NCBI GenBank assembly: GCA_963682055.1
Contig: OY821751.1
Span: 14,880,001 to 14,944,000 of the forward strand
Source: Primula veris
Lineage: Eukaryota; Streptophyta; Magnoliopsida; Ericales; Primulaceae
DNA length: 64,000 nucleotides
Reading direction: 5' to 3'
Shown: positions 34,114-44,619 of the stretch, piece by piece
Layout: the number at the start of each line of letters is the position of its first letter
How positions within the stretch are numbered: the stretch's first letter is position 1
Translations under genes and position numbers: made by a program
Notes under the pieces: generated by a model
The model's input: the letters and a program-made list of their open reading frames with translations, nothing else
Database searches by the model: none
What the model was told of the DNA's origin: nothing

Positions 34114-37100
34114 ATGAGACCACCTAGTTTTCAACAACCTTTACTGACTATCATAATTCTCGCCCAAGTCTGCTTCGTTTATCTGGCTTCCAGAACTTTC
34201 CCCCTTTCCCCTCAAGAAGACGACTCACAGTTGTTATCATTGTCATTTGGTGGTGACGATGTGTATCACGTGCCGGATGTGTTCAGGTTGAATTACGAGG
34301 AGATGGAGAAAAACTTCAAGGTGTAAATATATACTGATGGAGACCCAAGCACGTTTTACCAGACACCCGAGAAGCTTACTGAGAAATACGCTAGCGAGGG
34401 ATACTTTTTCCAGAATATCAGAGAAAGTAGTTTCAGAACTACCGATCCTGATCAAGCTCACCTCTTCTTTATACCCATCTCCTGCCATAAGATGAGAGGC
34501 AAGGTACTCTATATTTATATTTTTTTGATTATAAAAAAAGGACTATTTGTAAAGAAATTGAAGCGGTGTATCATCAACAATTATGTAGTACTTGCTTAGT
34601 ATTACAAAGAAAGGTGAGGAGAGAAATTATTTGTTATTCATTTTGAAACTTTCTTACTTTTACCCTGAAATAATAGTAATTTCTTTTCCAGGTTGGATAA
34701 AGCATCCTGGTAATAATTATTGGAATGGGATTTAACATGAAACTGTTAGATTGGAAATAAAGTTCTAACAGATTTCACCTTCAATTGTTATTAAAGTAGA
34801 CTCTTTCCAAGAAACTAGATTTTTTTTAAAAGGCATGATGCTATGGTTTTCCGAGAATATTTAATATTACTAAAATAACAAACTGCAGTGTGCCACTTGA
34901 TCTTTTTCCGATTTGGCATTGTTTTCTTACGGATTACAACACGATTATGACGTGGAAAGTGATCGACCAGGAAAGTCTCCAAGTGTTCAATGTCTTTGTG
35001 CAGCAGTTCTAGTTACTACTTCACTTTTCTGTATTTATTAATTTGAAAACGTTTGTTCGTTATCCCTACTGGTTGATCTTAATTATTAAAACTATCTTTG
35101 TTTCATGCGTTAATTTCCTAGGACCATTATAAAACTGGGTCACCCTACTGTTGAAAACTGCTTGTTACCCTCCAGGAATAACTATTTCAGTAATTCCTTA
35201 TAAAGTTGTTGAAATGTAATTTTGATATCCTTTTGATTAAAACTCTTATAAGGCCTGATATACTTATTGGTTATTTTAAAGAAGCGGTCCATTAAGCTAT
35301 TGTTGCTTTGAGTAGTGTTTCAGTGCTGAACTTATTCCCATTCTCTTCATTGGATAAGCAGCAAAATGGTTGTTTGATGGATTTTATGCAGGGGACCTCT
35401 TATGAAAATATGACTATAATTGTTCAGAATTAGGTGGAAGGGTTGATAGCCAAGTATCCTTATTGGAATAAAACCTTAGGTGCAGATCATTTTTTTTGTA
35501 ACTTGTCAAGATGTTGGTGTAAGGGCCACCGAAGGACTTTCTTTCCTTGTCAAGAATTCAATTAGGGTGGTGTGTTCGCTGAGCTACAATGTTGGATTTA
35601 TCCCTAATAAAGATGTTGCTCTTCCTCAAGTGCTCCGGCCCTTTTCTCTTCCACCTAGAGGAAACGACGTGAAGAAAAGTTAATTTCCCTAAATACTAAA
35701 ATGGCGTGTCCTCATTCTTAAATACTAAAATGGCGTGTCCTCATTCTTACATATTCTTTTACCATTCGTCTGCTAAGTTCTGTCTCTGTCTATTTTTGTT
35801 TAGTCGTTTCTAAATCTTCAGCATATTATTCTGTGTAATAGACCCCACTTAGGTATAAGGAAGGCTTAGTTGGGCCGGGTTTTGTATACTAATAATTGTT
35901 GTGTTTGCTAATTTTGTATATCGAGCTGTTTGGTATGCTGGCCTTGTTTTATATTTTACTTTTTTGCAAGTTTATTTTGTCGTATATTTTTTTGATCTCT
36001 TCGCTAGAACGTTAAGTTTTTTGAGGGGGATTCTTTAACATTCACACTACTATTGGTATCTTGGCTTGTGTTGGGCTCTCTTCCATGGGTACCCCATCCG
36101 TAGTGACGTTTTCTATTTGGAATTTCCACTTACGAAGTTTTCATGAATAGCTACGGGCCAGCCAGCTAGAGAGTTACTGTTTTTAGTTCTTGTATGCATG
36201 TTGTTAGCTTTTTGAATTTTAGATTAATCTCTATTTTTGTACAAAATTGGCAGGACAACTTTAGGCTTCTGGGCAGGTAGTAGGAACTCCAAAATTAGAG
36301 TGATACTTGCACGTGTTTGGGAGAATGACACCGAGCTCGAAATTGCAAACAGCCGAATAACCAGGGCTACCAGACATTTGCAATATCAGAAGAAAGTTTA
36401 CAGGACAAAGTACTGCATTTGCCCTGGTGGATCTCAAGTCAACAGTGTCCGTATAACAGATTCAATACATTATGGATGCATACCAGGCGAGGCCATTGCA
36501 TTTAGATGCTAATTATAAACAGTATCATCAAGCATTCTTTACACTTTCTACTTCTGTCAGATGGAACCAGGAGTAACGATTGAATTTACTATATAATAGA
36601 AAGAACACTAATGATGTACCTTTATTTAATTAAAACAATGCAAAGGTTACTGCTTCATCCTCTCCTAAAGTAAAAACAGTTATTGGGTAATATTGATGCG
36701 ACTCCACCTAAAGGCGAGAGAATACAAGCAGTCAAAAGATAAAAATTTATGGCACAAGGTAATATTGCAAGTACAGTTATTTAGCACTTGCTAATGTGAG
36801 CATAAACGATTTTCACATGCAAAACGAATATGACTGTAGTTTGCAATGATCTACCTTGTCATATGCATTGCAACTGCCATAGTCCAATAATCTTTATATC
36901 TATTTCATCTCTGACTCCTCTAAGATGGTTCCATGATGCTGATTTTGGTATTTTGTTGCTTATTCACAGTAATCCTCTCTGATTATTATGATCTTCCCTT
37001 CAACAACATTCTTAATTGGAGGAAATTCACAGTCGTACCGAGGGAAAAAGATGTGTATCAGCTGAAGCAAATCCTTAAGAATATCTCTGCCGCAGAATTT

Positions 37101-37537
37101 TTGCTTTGCACACGAATTTAGTAAAGGTATGGCATTTATAGTATCAAACTCATGATGATTGTAACAATAACCATCAACCAGACCTGTACCTATTAGATAA
37201 GAGCAAAAGAATTCAAGCTCCATATATGATCAAGTATCGTCCATCCCATGTGGATAGTGACCGAATTATCTTAACTTTTCACTTTTACAGTGATTGAAAA
37301 TAAAATATCACCGCAGTAATTTATAATTATCGTTACACATTCACATTTGTTGATGAGAGTTTATTATGCTGGCAAATGATTATTGGTAGGTTAAGAAAAC
37401 TCTTTATTGATATATCCTGTAATGATTATTGGTAGGTACAGAAGCATTTCCAATGGAATTCACCTCCCATCAAATACGATACTTTCCATATGGTTATGTA
37501 TGACCTTTGGTTGCGCCACCATGTGAGCAGATACTGA
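34114..37537 (+). pseudogene. Exostosin-family (GT47) glycosyltransferase pseudogene, introns retained
   Basis: Five exons can be traced: 34114-34503, 35392-35678, 36254-36486, 36970-37126 and 37436-37537. Exon 1 gives an N-terminal membrane anchor (LLTIIILAQVCFVYLA, residues 9-24), then VPDVFRLNYEEMEKNFKV and EKYASEGYFFQNIRES. Later exons give KYPYWNKTLGADHFF, FFVTCQDVGVRATEG, TTLGFWAGSRNSKIRVILAR, CICPGGSQVNSVRITDSIHY and SDYYDLPFNNILNWRKF, the classic plant exostosin series. The family are Golgi type II transferases for cell-wall glycans. Breaks: stop TAA at 34324, TAG at 35431, an extra T in the run at 35490-35497, a doubtful donor at 35679, GC donor at 36487, and a frameshift near 37105. 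Because introns remain, it arose by DNA duplication or in situ decay, not retroposition. Confidence 0.9.
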
Positions 37538-38504
37538 TTGCATCTGCACATAATCTGACTTCATTCTTTTTAGCGTAGCTCGGTCTAAAAGCTTGTATTT
37601 TGTTAACAGTTTTTCCACTATAAATTGTTGACGGAAAAGAGATGTTATGAATAACCCACTGCTGAATTAGAAAGTTTGGGTTCTATGTACTTTCAATTGT
37701 TTAAAATAGCTGTATTCTTAGATACTTCTATCGTATATCATTTGATAGCAATGTCTTGTTATTTGAATATATAAAATAACGTAATGTAGCTTCATATGCA
37801 AGGAAATAGCCTTTCACTGCAAGAGTTTGGAACCCATCTGAAGAACATTTTCGGATGGCTCGTTCTTGATTTTTTTTCTTTCAAGTAAATTAGCAAAGAG
37901 TAGGAAAGAAACATTTGCGGTTGTACTTTGAGTTTGTTGGGTTTGATTGGATGTGGATATCAATTTATAGTCTATTAAACCAAAAATTTATGTAATTACT
38001 GTCATACTATTACATAACCAAATTTGATAAACAATATGATCTCTAGCCACAGTTGGCTTAAAATCATACATAAATCGACATTATTTTCTCATAGTTTCTT
38101 CATTCTTGGTGCTATGCAGGATTGGGTTAGTTTTATAAATTTGTCAATTTCTTCTCCTCAAAACCATTGTTCTGTGTCATAAATCGGCATATGCTATGCA
38201 CCGTTTCTCTTAGACAAAAAAAATTCACATAGCCAACTCATTTTTGCCTGTTACCAGTTGTTCTCCTGCATAGCACAATTCTACATAGCACCCGTCATAC
38301 GACTTTTAAAACCTTGCTTACTAAATAATTTAAATAGTTGCAGAAATATGTTTAAATGGGCAAAAAAGTCGTGCATGCCAAATTTTGAACCAAGACCGAG
38401 GCTTTCCATAACGACGTAAAATAATTTAAAATCACGACGCATGCAGTAGATGTAGAAAATAGACATTTCATTATTGAAATGATGACCCAGAAGATGCAGT
38501 TATT
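37538..38504. other. Intergenic spacer
   Basis: AT-rich, without a supported coding frame, RNA gene or repeat family recognised elsewhere in the window. Confidence 0.6.
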
Positions 38505-38985
38505 CACCCAATTAAACAATGAAGATAACTTCTGAACCACTTCTTGACCACGGTTTAACATATTCTCAACATATGCGTCTTGCCTTTTCCTAATTCCTAT
38601 CCTCAAATAGACAGACTCATCTCTTTTAGCCTTTTCCCTGAATATTCCAACAGCATCAATTTCAATGACTACCTGTTCTCTCTTCAAGCCCTTCTGTAAC
38701 TCGATCAACTCTGCTTCACCCAGGCAAGCTTGCTTCTGAAGAAACGGTATCTATCATATTGTGGGCTATTCCTGGCTCAGTTTGGCCTCACTCCCGAATG
38801 CAATATATAAAACAGACTATTTTTTCTTTTTATCAAGCCACTCTTTTATTTCTTCCCACTTGTCGTGTCCACCATTGCTTAGTTCTGCAGGAAGTAGAGA
38901 CCAGTTAGTAATATCGGTTTCCCATGTATCTCCTGGAGTAAATTAAACCATTCTGGATCAAACTCTGAGCAGCTCAGCAAACAAG
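38505..38985 (-). pseudogene. UGT91-like UDP-glycosyltransferase pseudogene, PSPG box deleted
   Basis: On the minus strand from about 38972: SEFDPEWFNLLQEIHGKP, a frameshift, then LPAELSNGGHDKWEEIKEWL and, after a stop at about 38821, SVLYIAFGSEAKLSQE. This is the middle of plant family-1 transferases, with the UGT91 signature FGSEAK. A stop follows at about 38769. The next recognisable text (38740-38505) is the C-terminal end: FREKAK, then RKRQDAYVENML. The stretch between, which should hold the 44-residue PSPG sugar-donor box, is missing. The N-terminal half was not found. Intact relatives transfer sugars such as rhamnose to flavonoids or saponins; this copy cannot. Confidence 0.78.
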
Positions 38986-40620
38986 TCAACACCTTTTTAT
39001 GCTAGCCTCGATCCGGTACAAATCTGGAATGTTAGCGCCGTTCCCTTGCATTTAATAGAGACAATCGGACAATAAGCTAAAAAATTGAGAAAAGAATGCC
39101 AGAAACAACCAAGACTGCCTGATTCCTCTATTTTACTAAAACTTATGTACACCTGCTTGTTAAAGGCTTGATGGGTTATGCAAAATCGATAAAAAAAACC
39201 AGGAGACAATTAGCTGAAAGGAAAATCATCACCTCTCACAGCCTTTATTGAAAGTTCTTAAAGAGAACTAACCTGATCATGATTAGTCCAATATGCAACT
39301 CACAATTAAGTACACTCCTAATGCGCAACTACAAAAGAAACAAAAGAGTTACTGCAGTAGCCATTTAGGAAACAGTAAGCACAAAGAATAAGCTTTTCTG
39401 GCTACCTAAAAAAGCCTCTTCCAAACAGATTTATGTTCCTTCAGAGCAGACCCATAAACTACTGCAGTTTAACTATTTTTCTAATAAATACTCCAAACTT
39501 CAAAAACCGAACATAAGCTGGCTTTTCTAGAGTTATGTTTAGAAAAAGCTCATGCAATAAGGTAAGGAAATTATTTGACATAAAAAAGAACAACTTACGA
39601 CACTTGGTTGTAACTTGGGTAACCTTTATACAACTACAACTGAAAAGAGCACATTAAATTTTCAGCTTTCATGTGCTTACGATTTATAGTTGAGCTTGAT
39701 TTTATGTACAAAAATTTCAACAGAATTTCTTTTGAATTTTTGTCTAGCAAACCTGAATTTTCACATTTGTCAGATTAAAAATCTAAAGAGTATCAATGCA
39801 ACTAGTTACTGACAGACAAGATAAAAGGTACCAACTACATCAAACAAATGATTTACATCTTAAATTCAGTTTTTATTTTCCTAGTATTATCAATATAGAC
39901 AATCAGCCATTCTTACGAGATCTGAAAGAACACAGGCAACACCAGAACTAACCCATGATCAAGCAACAGTAGAGTAAAAATTACTAACGCTACGAATCAG
40001 AATTGTCTAACTAAATATAAGAAATACTGACATGTAACCGTTCAAGGAAAACAACCACCTCAACAAATAAGAGCGACTTTATAAAACAACCCATTCAAAC
40101 ATAATTATTCACTAACAGAAGCACCTTGACCATGTTATTCGGTTAAGACAAATGGTTCCCAACTTCGTTGTCAAAGAACTAACATTTTAGGCGTTAAAAC
40201 TATCATAAAATCTTAAGGATAAGCAAGGTCTAATAGTTTCGTAGCTCACACTAGGAAACTTAACCCCTGGACTTCAATATATGGATTAACGGCATTCTAA
40301 TGCCAACCGCTATGATCCCATATGCAATATTGAACCTAACATTTAAAGGAGCTATACAAAGATAAGATTTGCATAAGCAATATTAGGAGTTAAGTTCAAT
40401 CTAATGGTTTTAGAAATTATCAGTTGGATGTAACATGTTGAGAAGAAAGACGATATCTATGCGCATAAAAATCAATACCAGCAAAATTTGACAGGAAAAG
40501 AAATGAGGAAATGAAAGGTCAATCATGATAACATTGAATATTTTTGTTTTTTTAATAAGTATATAGCCAATATATATAAATTCAAAAAGCAATTGATCTT
40601 CTTTAGCCTCGTATATGCAT
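38986..40620. other. Intergenic spacer between UGT pseudogene and PTF2
   Basis: No supported gene. The frames at 38997-39209 (minus) and 40410-40592 (minus) are short, hydrophobic and show no domain. The part near 40560-40620 is the 3' flank of PTF2. Confidence 0.55.
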
Positions 40621-40764
40621 ATCCAGAACTAGTTAAATACATACACTTCCATTATCGTATTATAATGCCCCTTTTCTATTTCTTCTTCCTCCATCCAGAA
40701 CTAGTTAAATACATACAATTCCATTAATGTATTATAATACCCCTTTTCTATTTCTTCTTCCTCC
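40621..40764. repeat. 72-bp tandem duplication over the PTF2 stop codon
   Basis: Copies 40621-40692 and 40693-40764 differ by a handful of bases and both start ATCCAGAACTAGTTAAATAC. The right copy encodes the last residues of PTF2 and its stop; the left copy lies just after the stop. Because 72 is a multiple of three, the left copy stays in the PTF2 frame and ends in the same VYVFN-stop. Confidence 0.95.
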
Positions 40765-42284
40765 ACTTGATGTAGGAGAAGGGTCTCCACAATAAAATCT
40801 TCCCAATCAGTATCAACCTTGATTTTCCTTCTCCTCTTGGTGACACTTTTGCAATTAACAAGGAAAGGTTTATCATTCTCGCTCAAACTAAAATTTAGTG
40901 GATTCATAATCTTAGCAATGCGCAGCTTGGCAGCCTTAATTTTCTCTCTCCTGCGGCTATTTGCCAAACAACCCGAGACGAAAGATGGAGGCATCATATC
41001 AAACCCAATATCTTTCTCTAGAATTTTATTCAAAACAAGCTTTTTGTCAAGTTTTGATTTCCCACTCCACCAATCCCAACACTGGAATATATCGACCTTT
41101 TTTCTCCTATTTCCCCTCTCACAACTTCTAATTATGTCAGAAACAGAAACTTCATTAGAAAACTCTGAGTATAACATTGACAAGCATTCGTGTGAAAGTT
41201 TGAGCTCATCTAGATTACCGGACTTCCGTTTGGGACAACTTGTTTTACTCTCTAAATCAAAATGCTGAAAATCCTTTGCGTTGTAAACGCTATCGCGACC
41301 ATACTCAAATTCTGTGCTTAAACACTCACCAACCAAATTATCCAAATCGAATAAGTTAGGACTTAAAGCCTTCACCTTCTGATTATATCCAGACATCGAT
41401 TTCAACTCAATGTATTGAATAACAAAAGGTGCGTTTTTCAGTATGTTCTTAACCGTAACATCCTTGCCCCACGGCAACCTTTTAGCAACTTCCACAAGTC
41501 TCTCAAGAAGCTCCTTGTACCTTTTCTTGCTCGTCGAAACCACCGCATGCAACTTCATCGCCACGTCTTCTATCCCAACATCCACATCGTTTAGCTGAGC
41601 GACGAACACCAAAACAGCCACAATGACGGGAAGGGGCGTTCGCCCTGTCGTCACCCACCACTTAACCAAACACTGGACGATAAAAACCCCTTGCCTCCTT
41701 ATCTTCGTAACCCTATCTTTATCGATTTCAATGTTCTCAAAACAAGCCCTGAAACCCTTCTCGAACATGTCCACCACGTTGCATTCAGGCAACTTCAGTT
41801 CCAAGAAACCGGCCACCCTTTTCACCATACGTCCAAGCTCATAAAGGTCGACACCAACCTTCCCCGCCACCTCAGAAAGCGAAAGGGCTTTCTCTTCTTT
41901 CCTCATAACTACATAACTACACGCGCCTATACATACAGGTAGCCAGTTACCCTGACCAAACTCCCCTTCAGTAACCTCATCAAACATCTCCAAGACTTTG
42001 TCTTTGCTACGTTCGGACAAATCCAACAAGGAAGTAATGTTACCCAAAACCTGTTTAGCTTTGTAAATCTTTGTTTGTTTGTAGTTAAATTCGGTTGATG
42101 AACCAGCAGTACCGGTTCGGATAAATGTCCCTGGTGTCGCGTTGAATCCGCCAAAATGGTGCTCGAAATTATCGGACCCGAATTGGGTAATGCCACAGTA
42201 GGAGCACACTATATTCCCTGTCACAAAGTCCTTTTCAAGATCCTTTCTTTTGCAGCTCTTACATACACCACCTGATTTATCCAT
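40701..42284 (-). CDS. PTF2: Plant-specific TFIIB-related transcription factor PTF2
   Basis: 527 codons in one uninterrupted exon. The N-terminal zinc ribbon has C8, C11, C27 and C30 (CKSCKRKDLEKDFVTGNIVC then SYC). Two cyclin-like TFIIB repeats follow, roughly residues 80-175 (QGNWLPVCIGACSYVVMRKE) and 190-290 (RRQGVFIVQCLVKWWVTTGR). The C-terminal half is charged and has nuclear-localisation-like runs (RRKK near 390, KRRRKIK near 480). PTF2-type proteins bind promoters with TBP and are reported to act in pollen and embryo development of Arabidopsis; that role here is inferred. The start ATG has a purine at -3 and G at +4. A Tourist-like MITE lies 34 bp upstream of the start. The C-terminus carries the tandem duplication. 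It looks intact and is the only host gene in the window. Confidence 0.85.
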   Translation of the reverse strand: MDKSGGVCKSCKRKDLEKDFVTGNIVCSYCGITQFGSDNFEHHFGGFNATPGTFIRTGTAGSSTEFNYKQTKIYKAKQVLGNITSLLDLSERSKDKVLEMFDEVTEGEFGQGNWLPVCIGACSYVVMRKEEKALSLSEVAGKVGVDLYELGRMVKRVAGFLELKLPECNVVDMFEKGFRACFENIEIDKDRVTKIRRQGVFIVQCLVKWWVTTGRTPLPVIVAVLVFVAQLNDVDVGIEDVAMKLHAVVSTSKKRYKELLERLVEVAKRLPWGKDVTVKNILKNAPFVIQYIELKSMSGYNQKVKALSPNLFDLDNLVGECLSTEFEYGRDSVYNAKDFQHFDLESKTSCPKRKSGNLDELKLSHECLSMLYSEFSNEVSVSDIIRSCERGNRRKKVDIFQCWDWWSGKSKLDKKLVLNKILEKDIGFDMMPPSFVSGCLANSRRREKIKAAKLRIAKIMNPLNFSLSENDKPFLVNCKSVTKRRRKIKVDTDWEDFIVETLLLHQVEEEEIEKGYYNTLMELYVFN

Positions 42285-42318
42285 CTTTTATTATAAACTT
42301 TAAAACTCTGTTTTCTAA

Positions 42319-42517
42319 GGGTCTGTTTGGTATCCGATTTTTTTAGCAGATTTTTGGATTTTCCGTGGGTGTTTGGACAGTTCGATAATTTAGCTTTTAA
42401 AAAGAAGATTTTTAGGCTAAAAAGCTGAAACTCTAAATATAAAAAATCTCACTGGATTCTTGAAAAAGATTATTTAAATCAGATTTTGCACCAAAAAACC
42501 AGTTGCCAAACATAACC
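42319..42517. mobile_element. Tourist-like (PIF/Harbinger) MITE in PTF2 promoter
   Basis: 199 bp with imperfect terminal inverted repeats GGGTCTGTTTGG and CCAAACATAACC, flanked on both sides by TAA (42316-42318, 42518-42520), the 3-bp target of PIF/Harbinger elements. No ORF. It begins only 34 bp from the PTF2 ATG, so it probably lies in the 5' UTR or core promoter. Confidence 0.82.
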
Positions 42518-42520
42518 TAA

Positions 42521-43732
42521 ATAAAAGGGTATTTTCCTCAGTAAAACTTCTTCTATAGAATTTGAATATTAAAACCCTAATTCCCCCAAAAAAAGAGTAT
42601 ATAGCTTCTTCTATATATTTTAAACCTCTAATTTGTAAATAAAACAATAAAAGGCTTATTTTCTATAGAATTAAAAATATTAAAAACCTAATATTTCCAA
42701 AGAAAGGGTATTTTCATGGGTAATGGAGATTAACTAAGTAATAGTAAAAAAAAAAAAAAAAAAAGGTACTCAGAATTCAAATAAAAGTAATGAAAAATGG
42801 GAGAGAGAAAGAGAAGAATAATTACGTACTTTTTTTTTAAGTATTTTATTTATTTATTGCTTTTTTATTTCCCTTTTAAAATTGCGAAACTTGTGGGCTA
42901 CGATTTATGGAAAAAAAAACTCCTATATTATATTATTAGTCCCTATTATTTTTGTTATTTATTTATCTAAGAAATTTTGTTGGTATTGCTCTTGTTACTT
43001 ATTTACTACTTTATTTTTATAAATGCTTGTAAAACAAAATTTGCCGACTTTTGTTAAAAGAGCTATAGTCTTTACCACCCTGTAGATGGAATAAAGCTTA
43101 AAATTGATGGATATTCTGTGTCTGCAGGTTGTGGATGGAGGTATACTTAGAAACGAGACATAATTTTGGGTTTTTCGTGTGTTTTTTAAACACATCTACT
43201 AATTACCTATGCAGAAATAGTGGCTTTACATATAGGTTTAATTCAACTGGATTTATCTTAACGTAAGTTGACATTGAGTCTGATTCTTTAATAGTTTGCA
43301 TGTGGTGGAATAAACACATTAAACCCAATATTCAATTGACCAATGGATATCAAATAGGAGTAATCTTAATCCACATTTAAAGAGAAAAAAAAAACAAAGT
43401 GGTGGATTTGCTTGTAAAAATGGGCTCAAGTCGTAACTCTATATATTTTCAATTCGGTTGATCAATTTCCTAATTTTATTCATGACACTCACATTATTGA
43501 TCTTTATGGATTACCTTCATTTAGATTTAACTAATTGCTATTTTGTTGTTTAAGCAAATGATGAAGAATATCTCATGCTATTTCTGTGTACTAATTTTTT
43601 CTCTAGTAGTTTTTTTGAGCTCTTGAAGACTTTTTATCTAGAAAAGAATGTATCAAAGATGATGGTGTTGAACCTATTCGTAACTAATAAAAGTTTGTGG
43701 ACCAATTCATAACTAACAAAAGTTTGTGGACC
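42521..43732. other. PTF2 upstream region and spacer
   Basis: AT-rich with several A/T runs (A-run at about 42749-42764). No gene supported. From 43665 a 29-30 bp unit containing AAAGTTTGTGGACCAATTC is repeated about twice, and the MULE inserted at the edge of it. Confidence 0.55.
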
Positions 43733-44619
43733 AATTCGTAAGGGTAAATTATGGTTTAGTGACCTGAGTTTTGGCCAATTTTAGTATAAACGACCTAAAT
43801 TTTTGCAATTCCGGTTTTGTGATCTAAGTTTAACTTTTGTATTGTTTTAGTGACCTTGCGTCAATTCAGTGGACGGAATACGTTACACGTGATACGTTAC
43901 ACGTGCCCTCACGTCTGTTAATTAAAAGGGTAAAACAGTATTTTCCCAATTAAGTTACACAAAACGACAAATACTCATATATACCCAGATTAGGGCTTAT
44001 ATAGACACATATATACTCACATATATATAGATATAGATAGAGAGAGATATAAAAAAACGACCAATTGATCCTAATTCAAATTAGGGTTTATACAGACGAC
44101 CAATTGAAGAGACGATTGATGGGTTGGTGTGTGCGTGAAAATGTTTATTCGCCCCAATATTGTAAGTGCTCTTTATCTCTCTCTTGTTATTGTATTTTGG
44201 ATAAATTGTGAATTTTTTTTGGATAAATTGTGAAAAAGTGACTAGTTATTATTTAAAGTTCGACAATAATTTTTCAGAATATGTTGTCTGTTTGACTTTA
44301 AAATACTAATTTTGTTAAATTTTGCTTGTTAGTTACCCCCTTTTTATTGTTTTTTTTAAAAATTCTGTTTTATATATCTACTTTTTTTTTTTGCTAATGT
44401 TTAAGTTTTGAATATTTAAAAATTCAAAAGCACGCTGCAATTTACAAAAACAGAATTAGTAAATACTACAATTAGTAAAAAAAAATTACATATTTTTATT
44501 AGGGTGCCATATTTAGTTGGATTATGATATTATTTAAAATCCTCCCTTGTATTTTTATATTTAAAGTGATTAATGCATTTTAAGGTGTATTGTAGGGTTA
44601 AAATCGTTTCATTTATCTT

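Noticed and set aside
34114..34326. A complete small secreted or membrane protein of 70 residues
   Set aside because: The frame continues past the TAA as recognisable exostosin sequence, so it is a broken exon 1.
36237..36512. A separate 91-codon gene
   Set aside because: It is exon 3 of the exostosin pseudogene plus intron read-through.
38352..38708. An unknown conserved 118-residue protein
   Set aside because: The part FREKAK...RKRQDAYVENML fits the C-terminal end of a UGT, and the remainder is non-conserved read-through.
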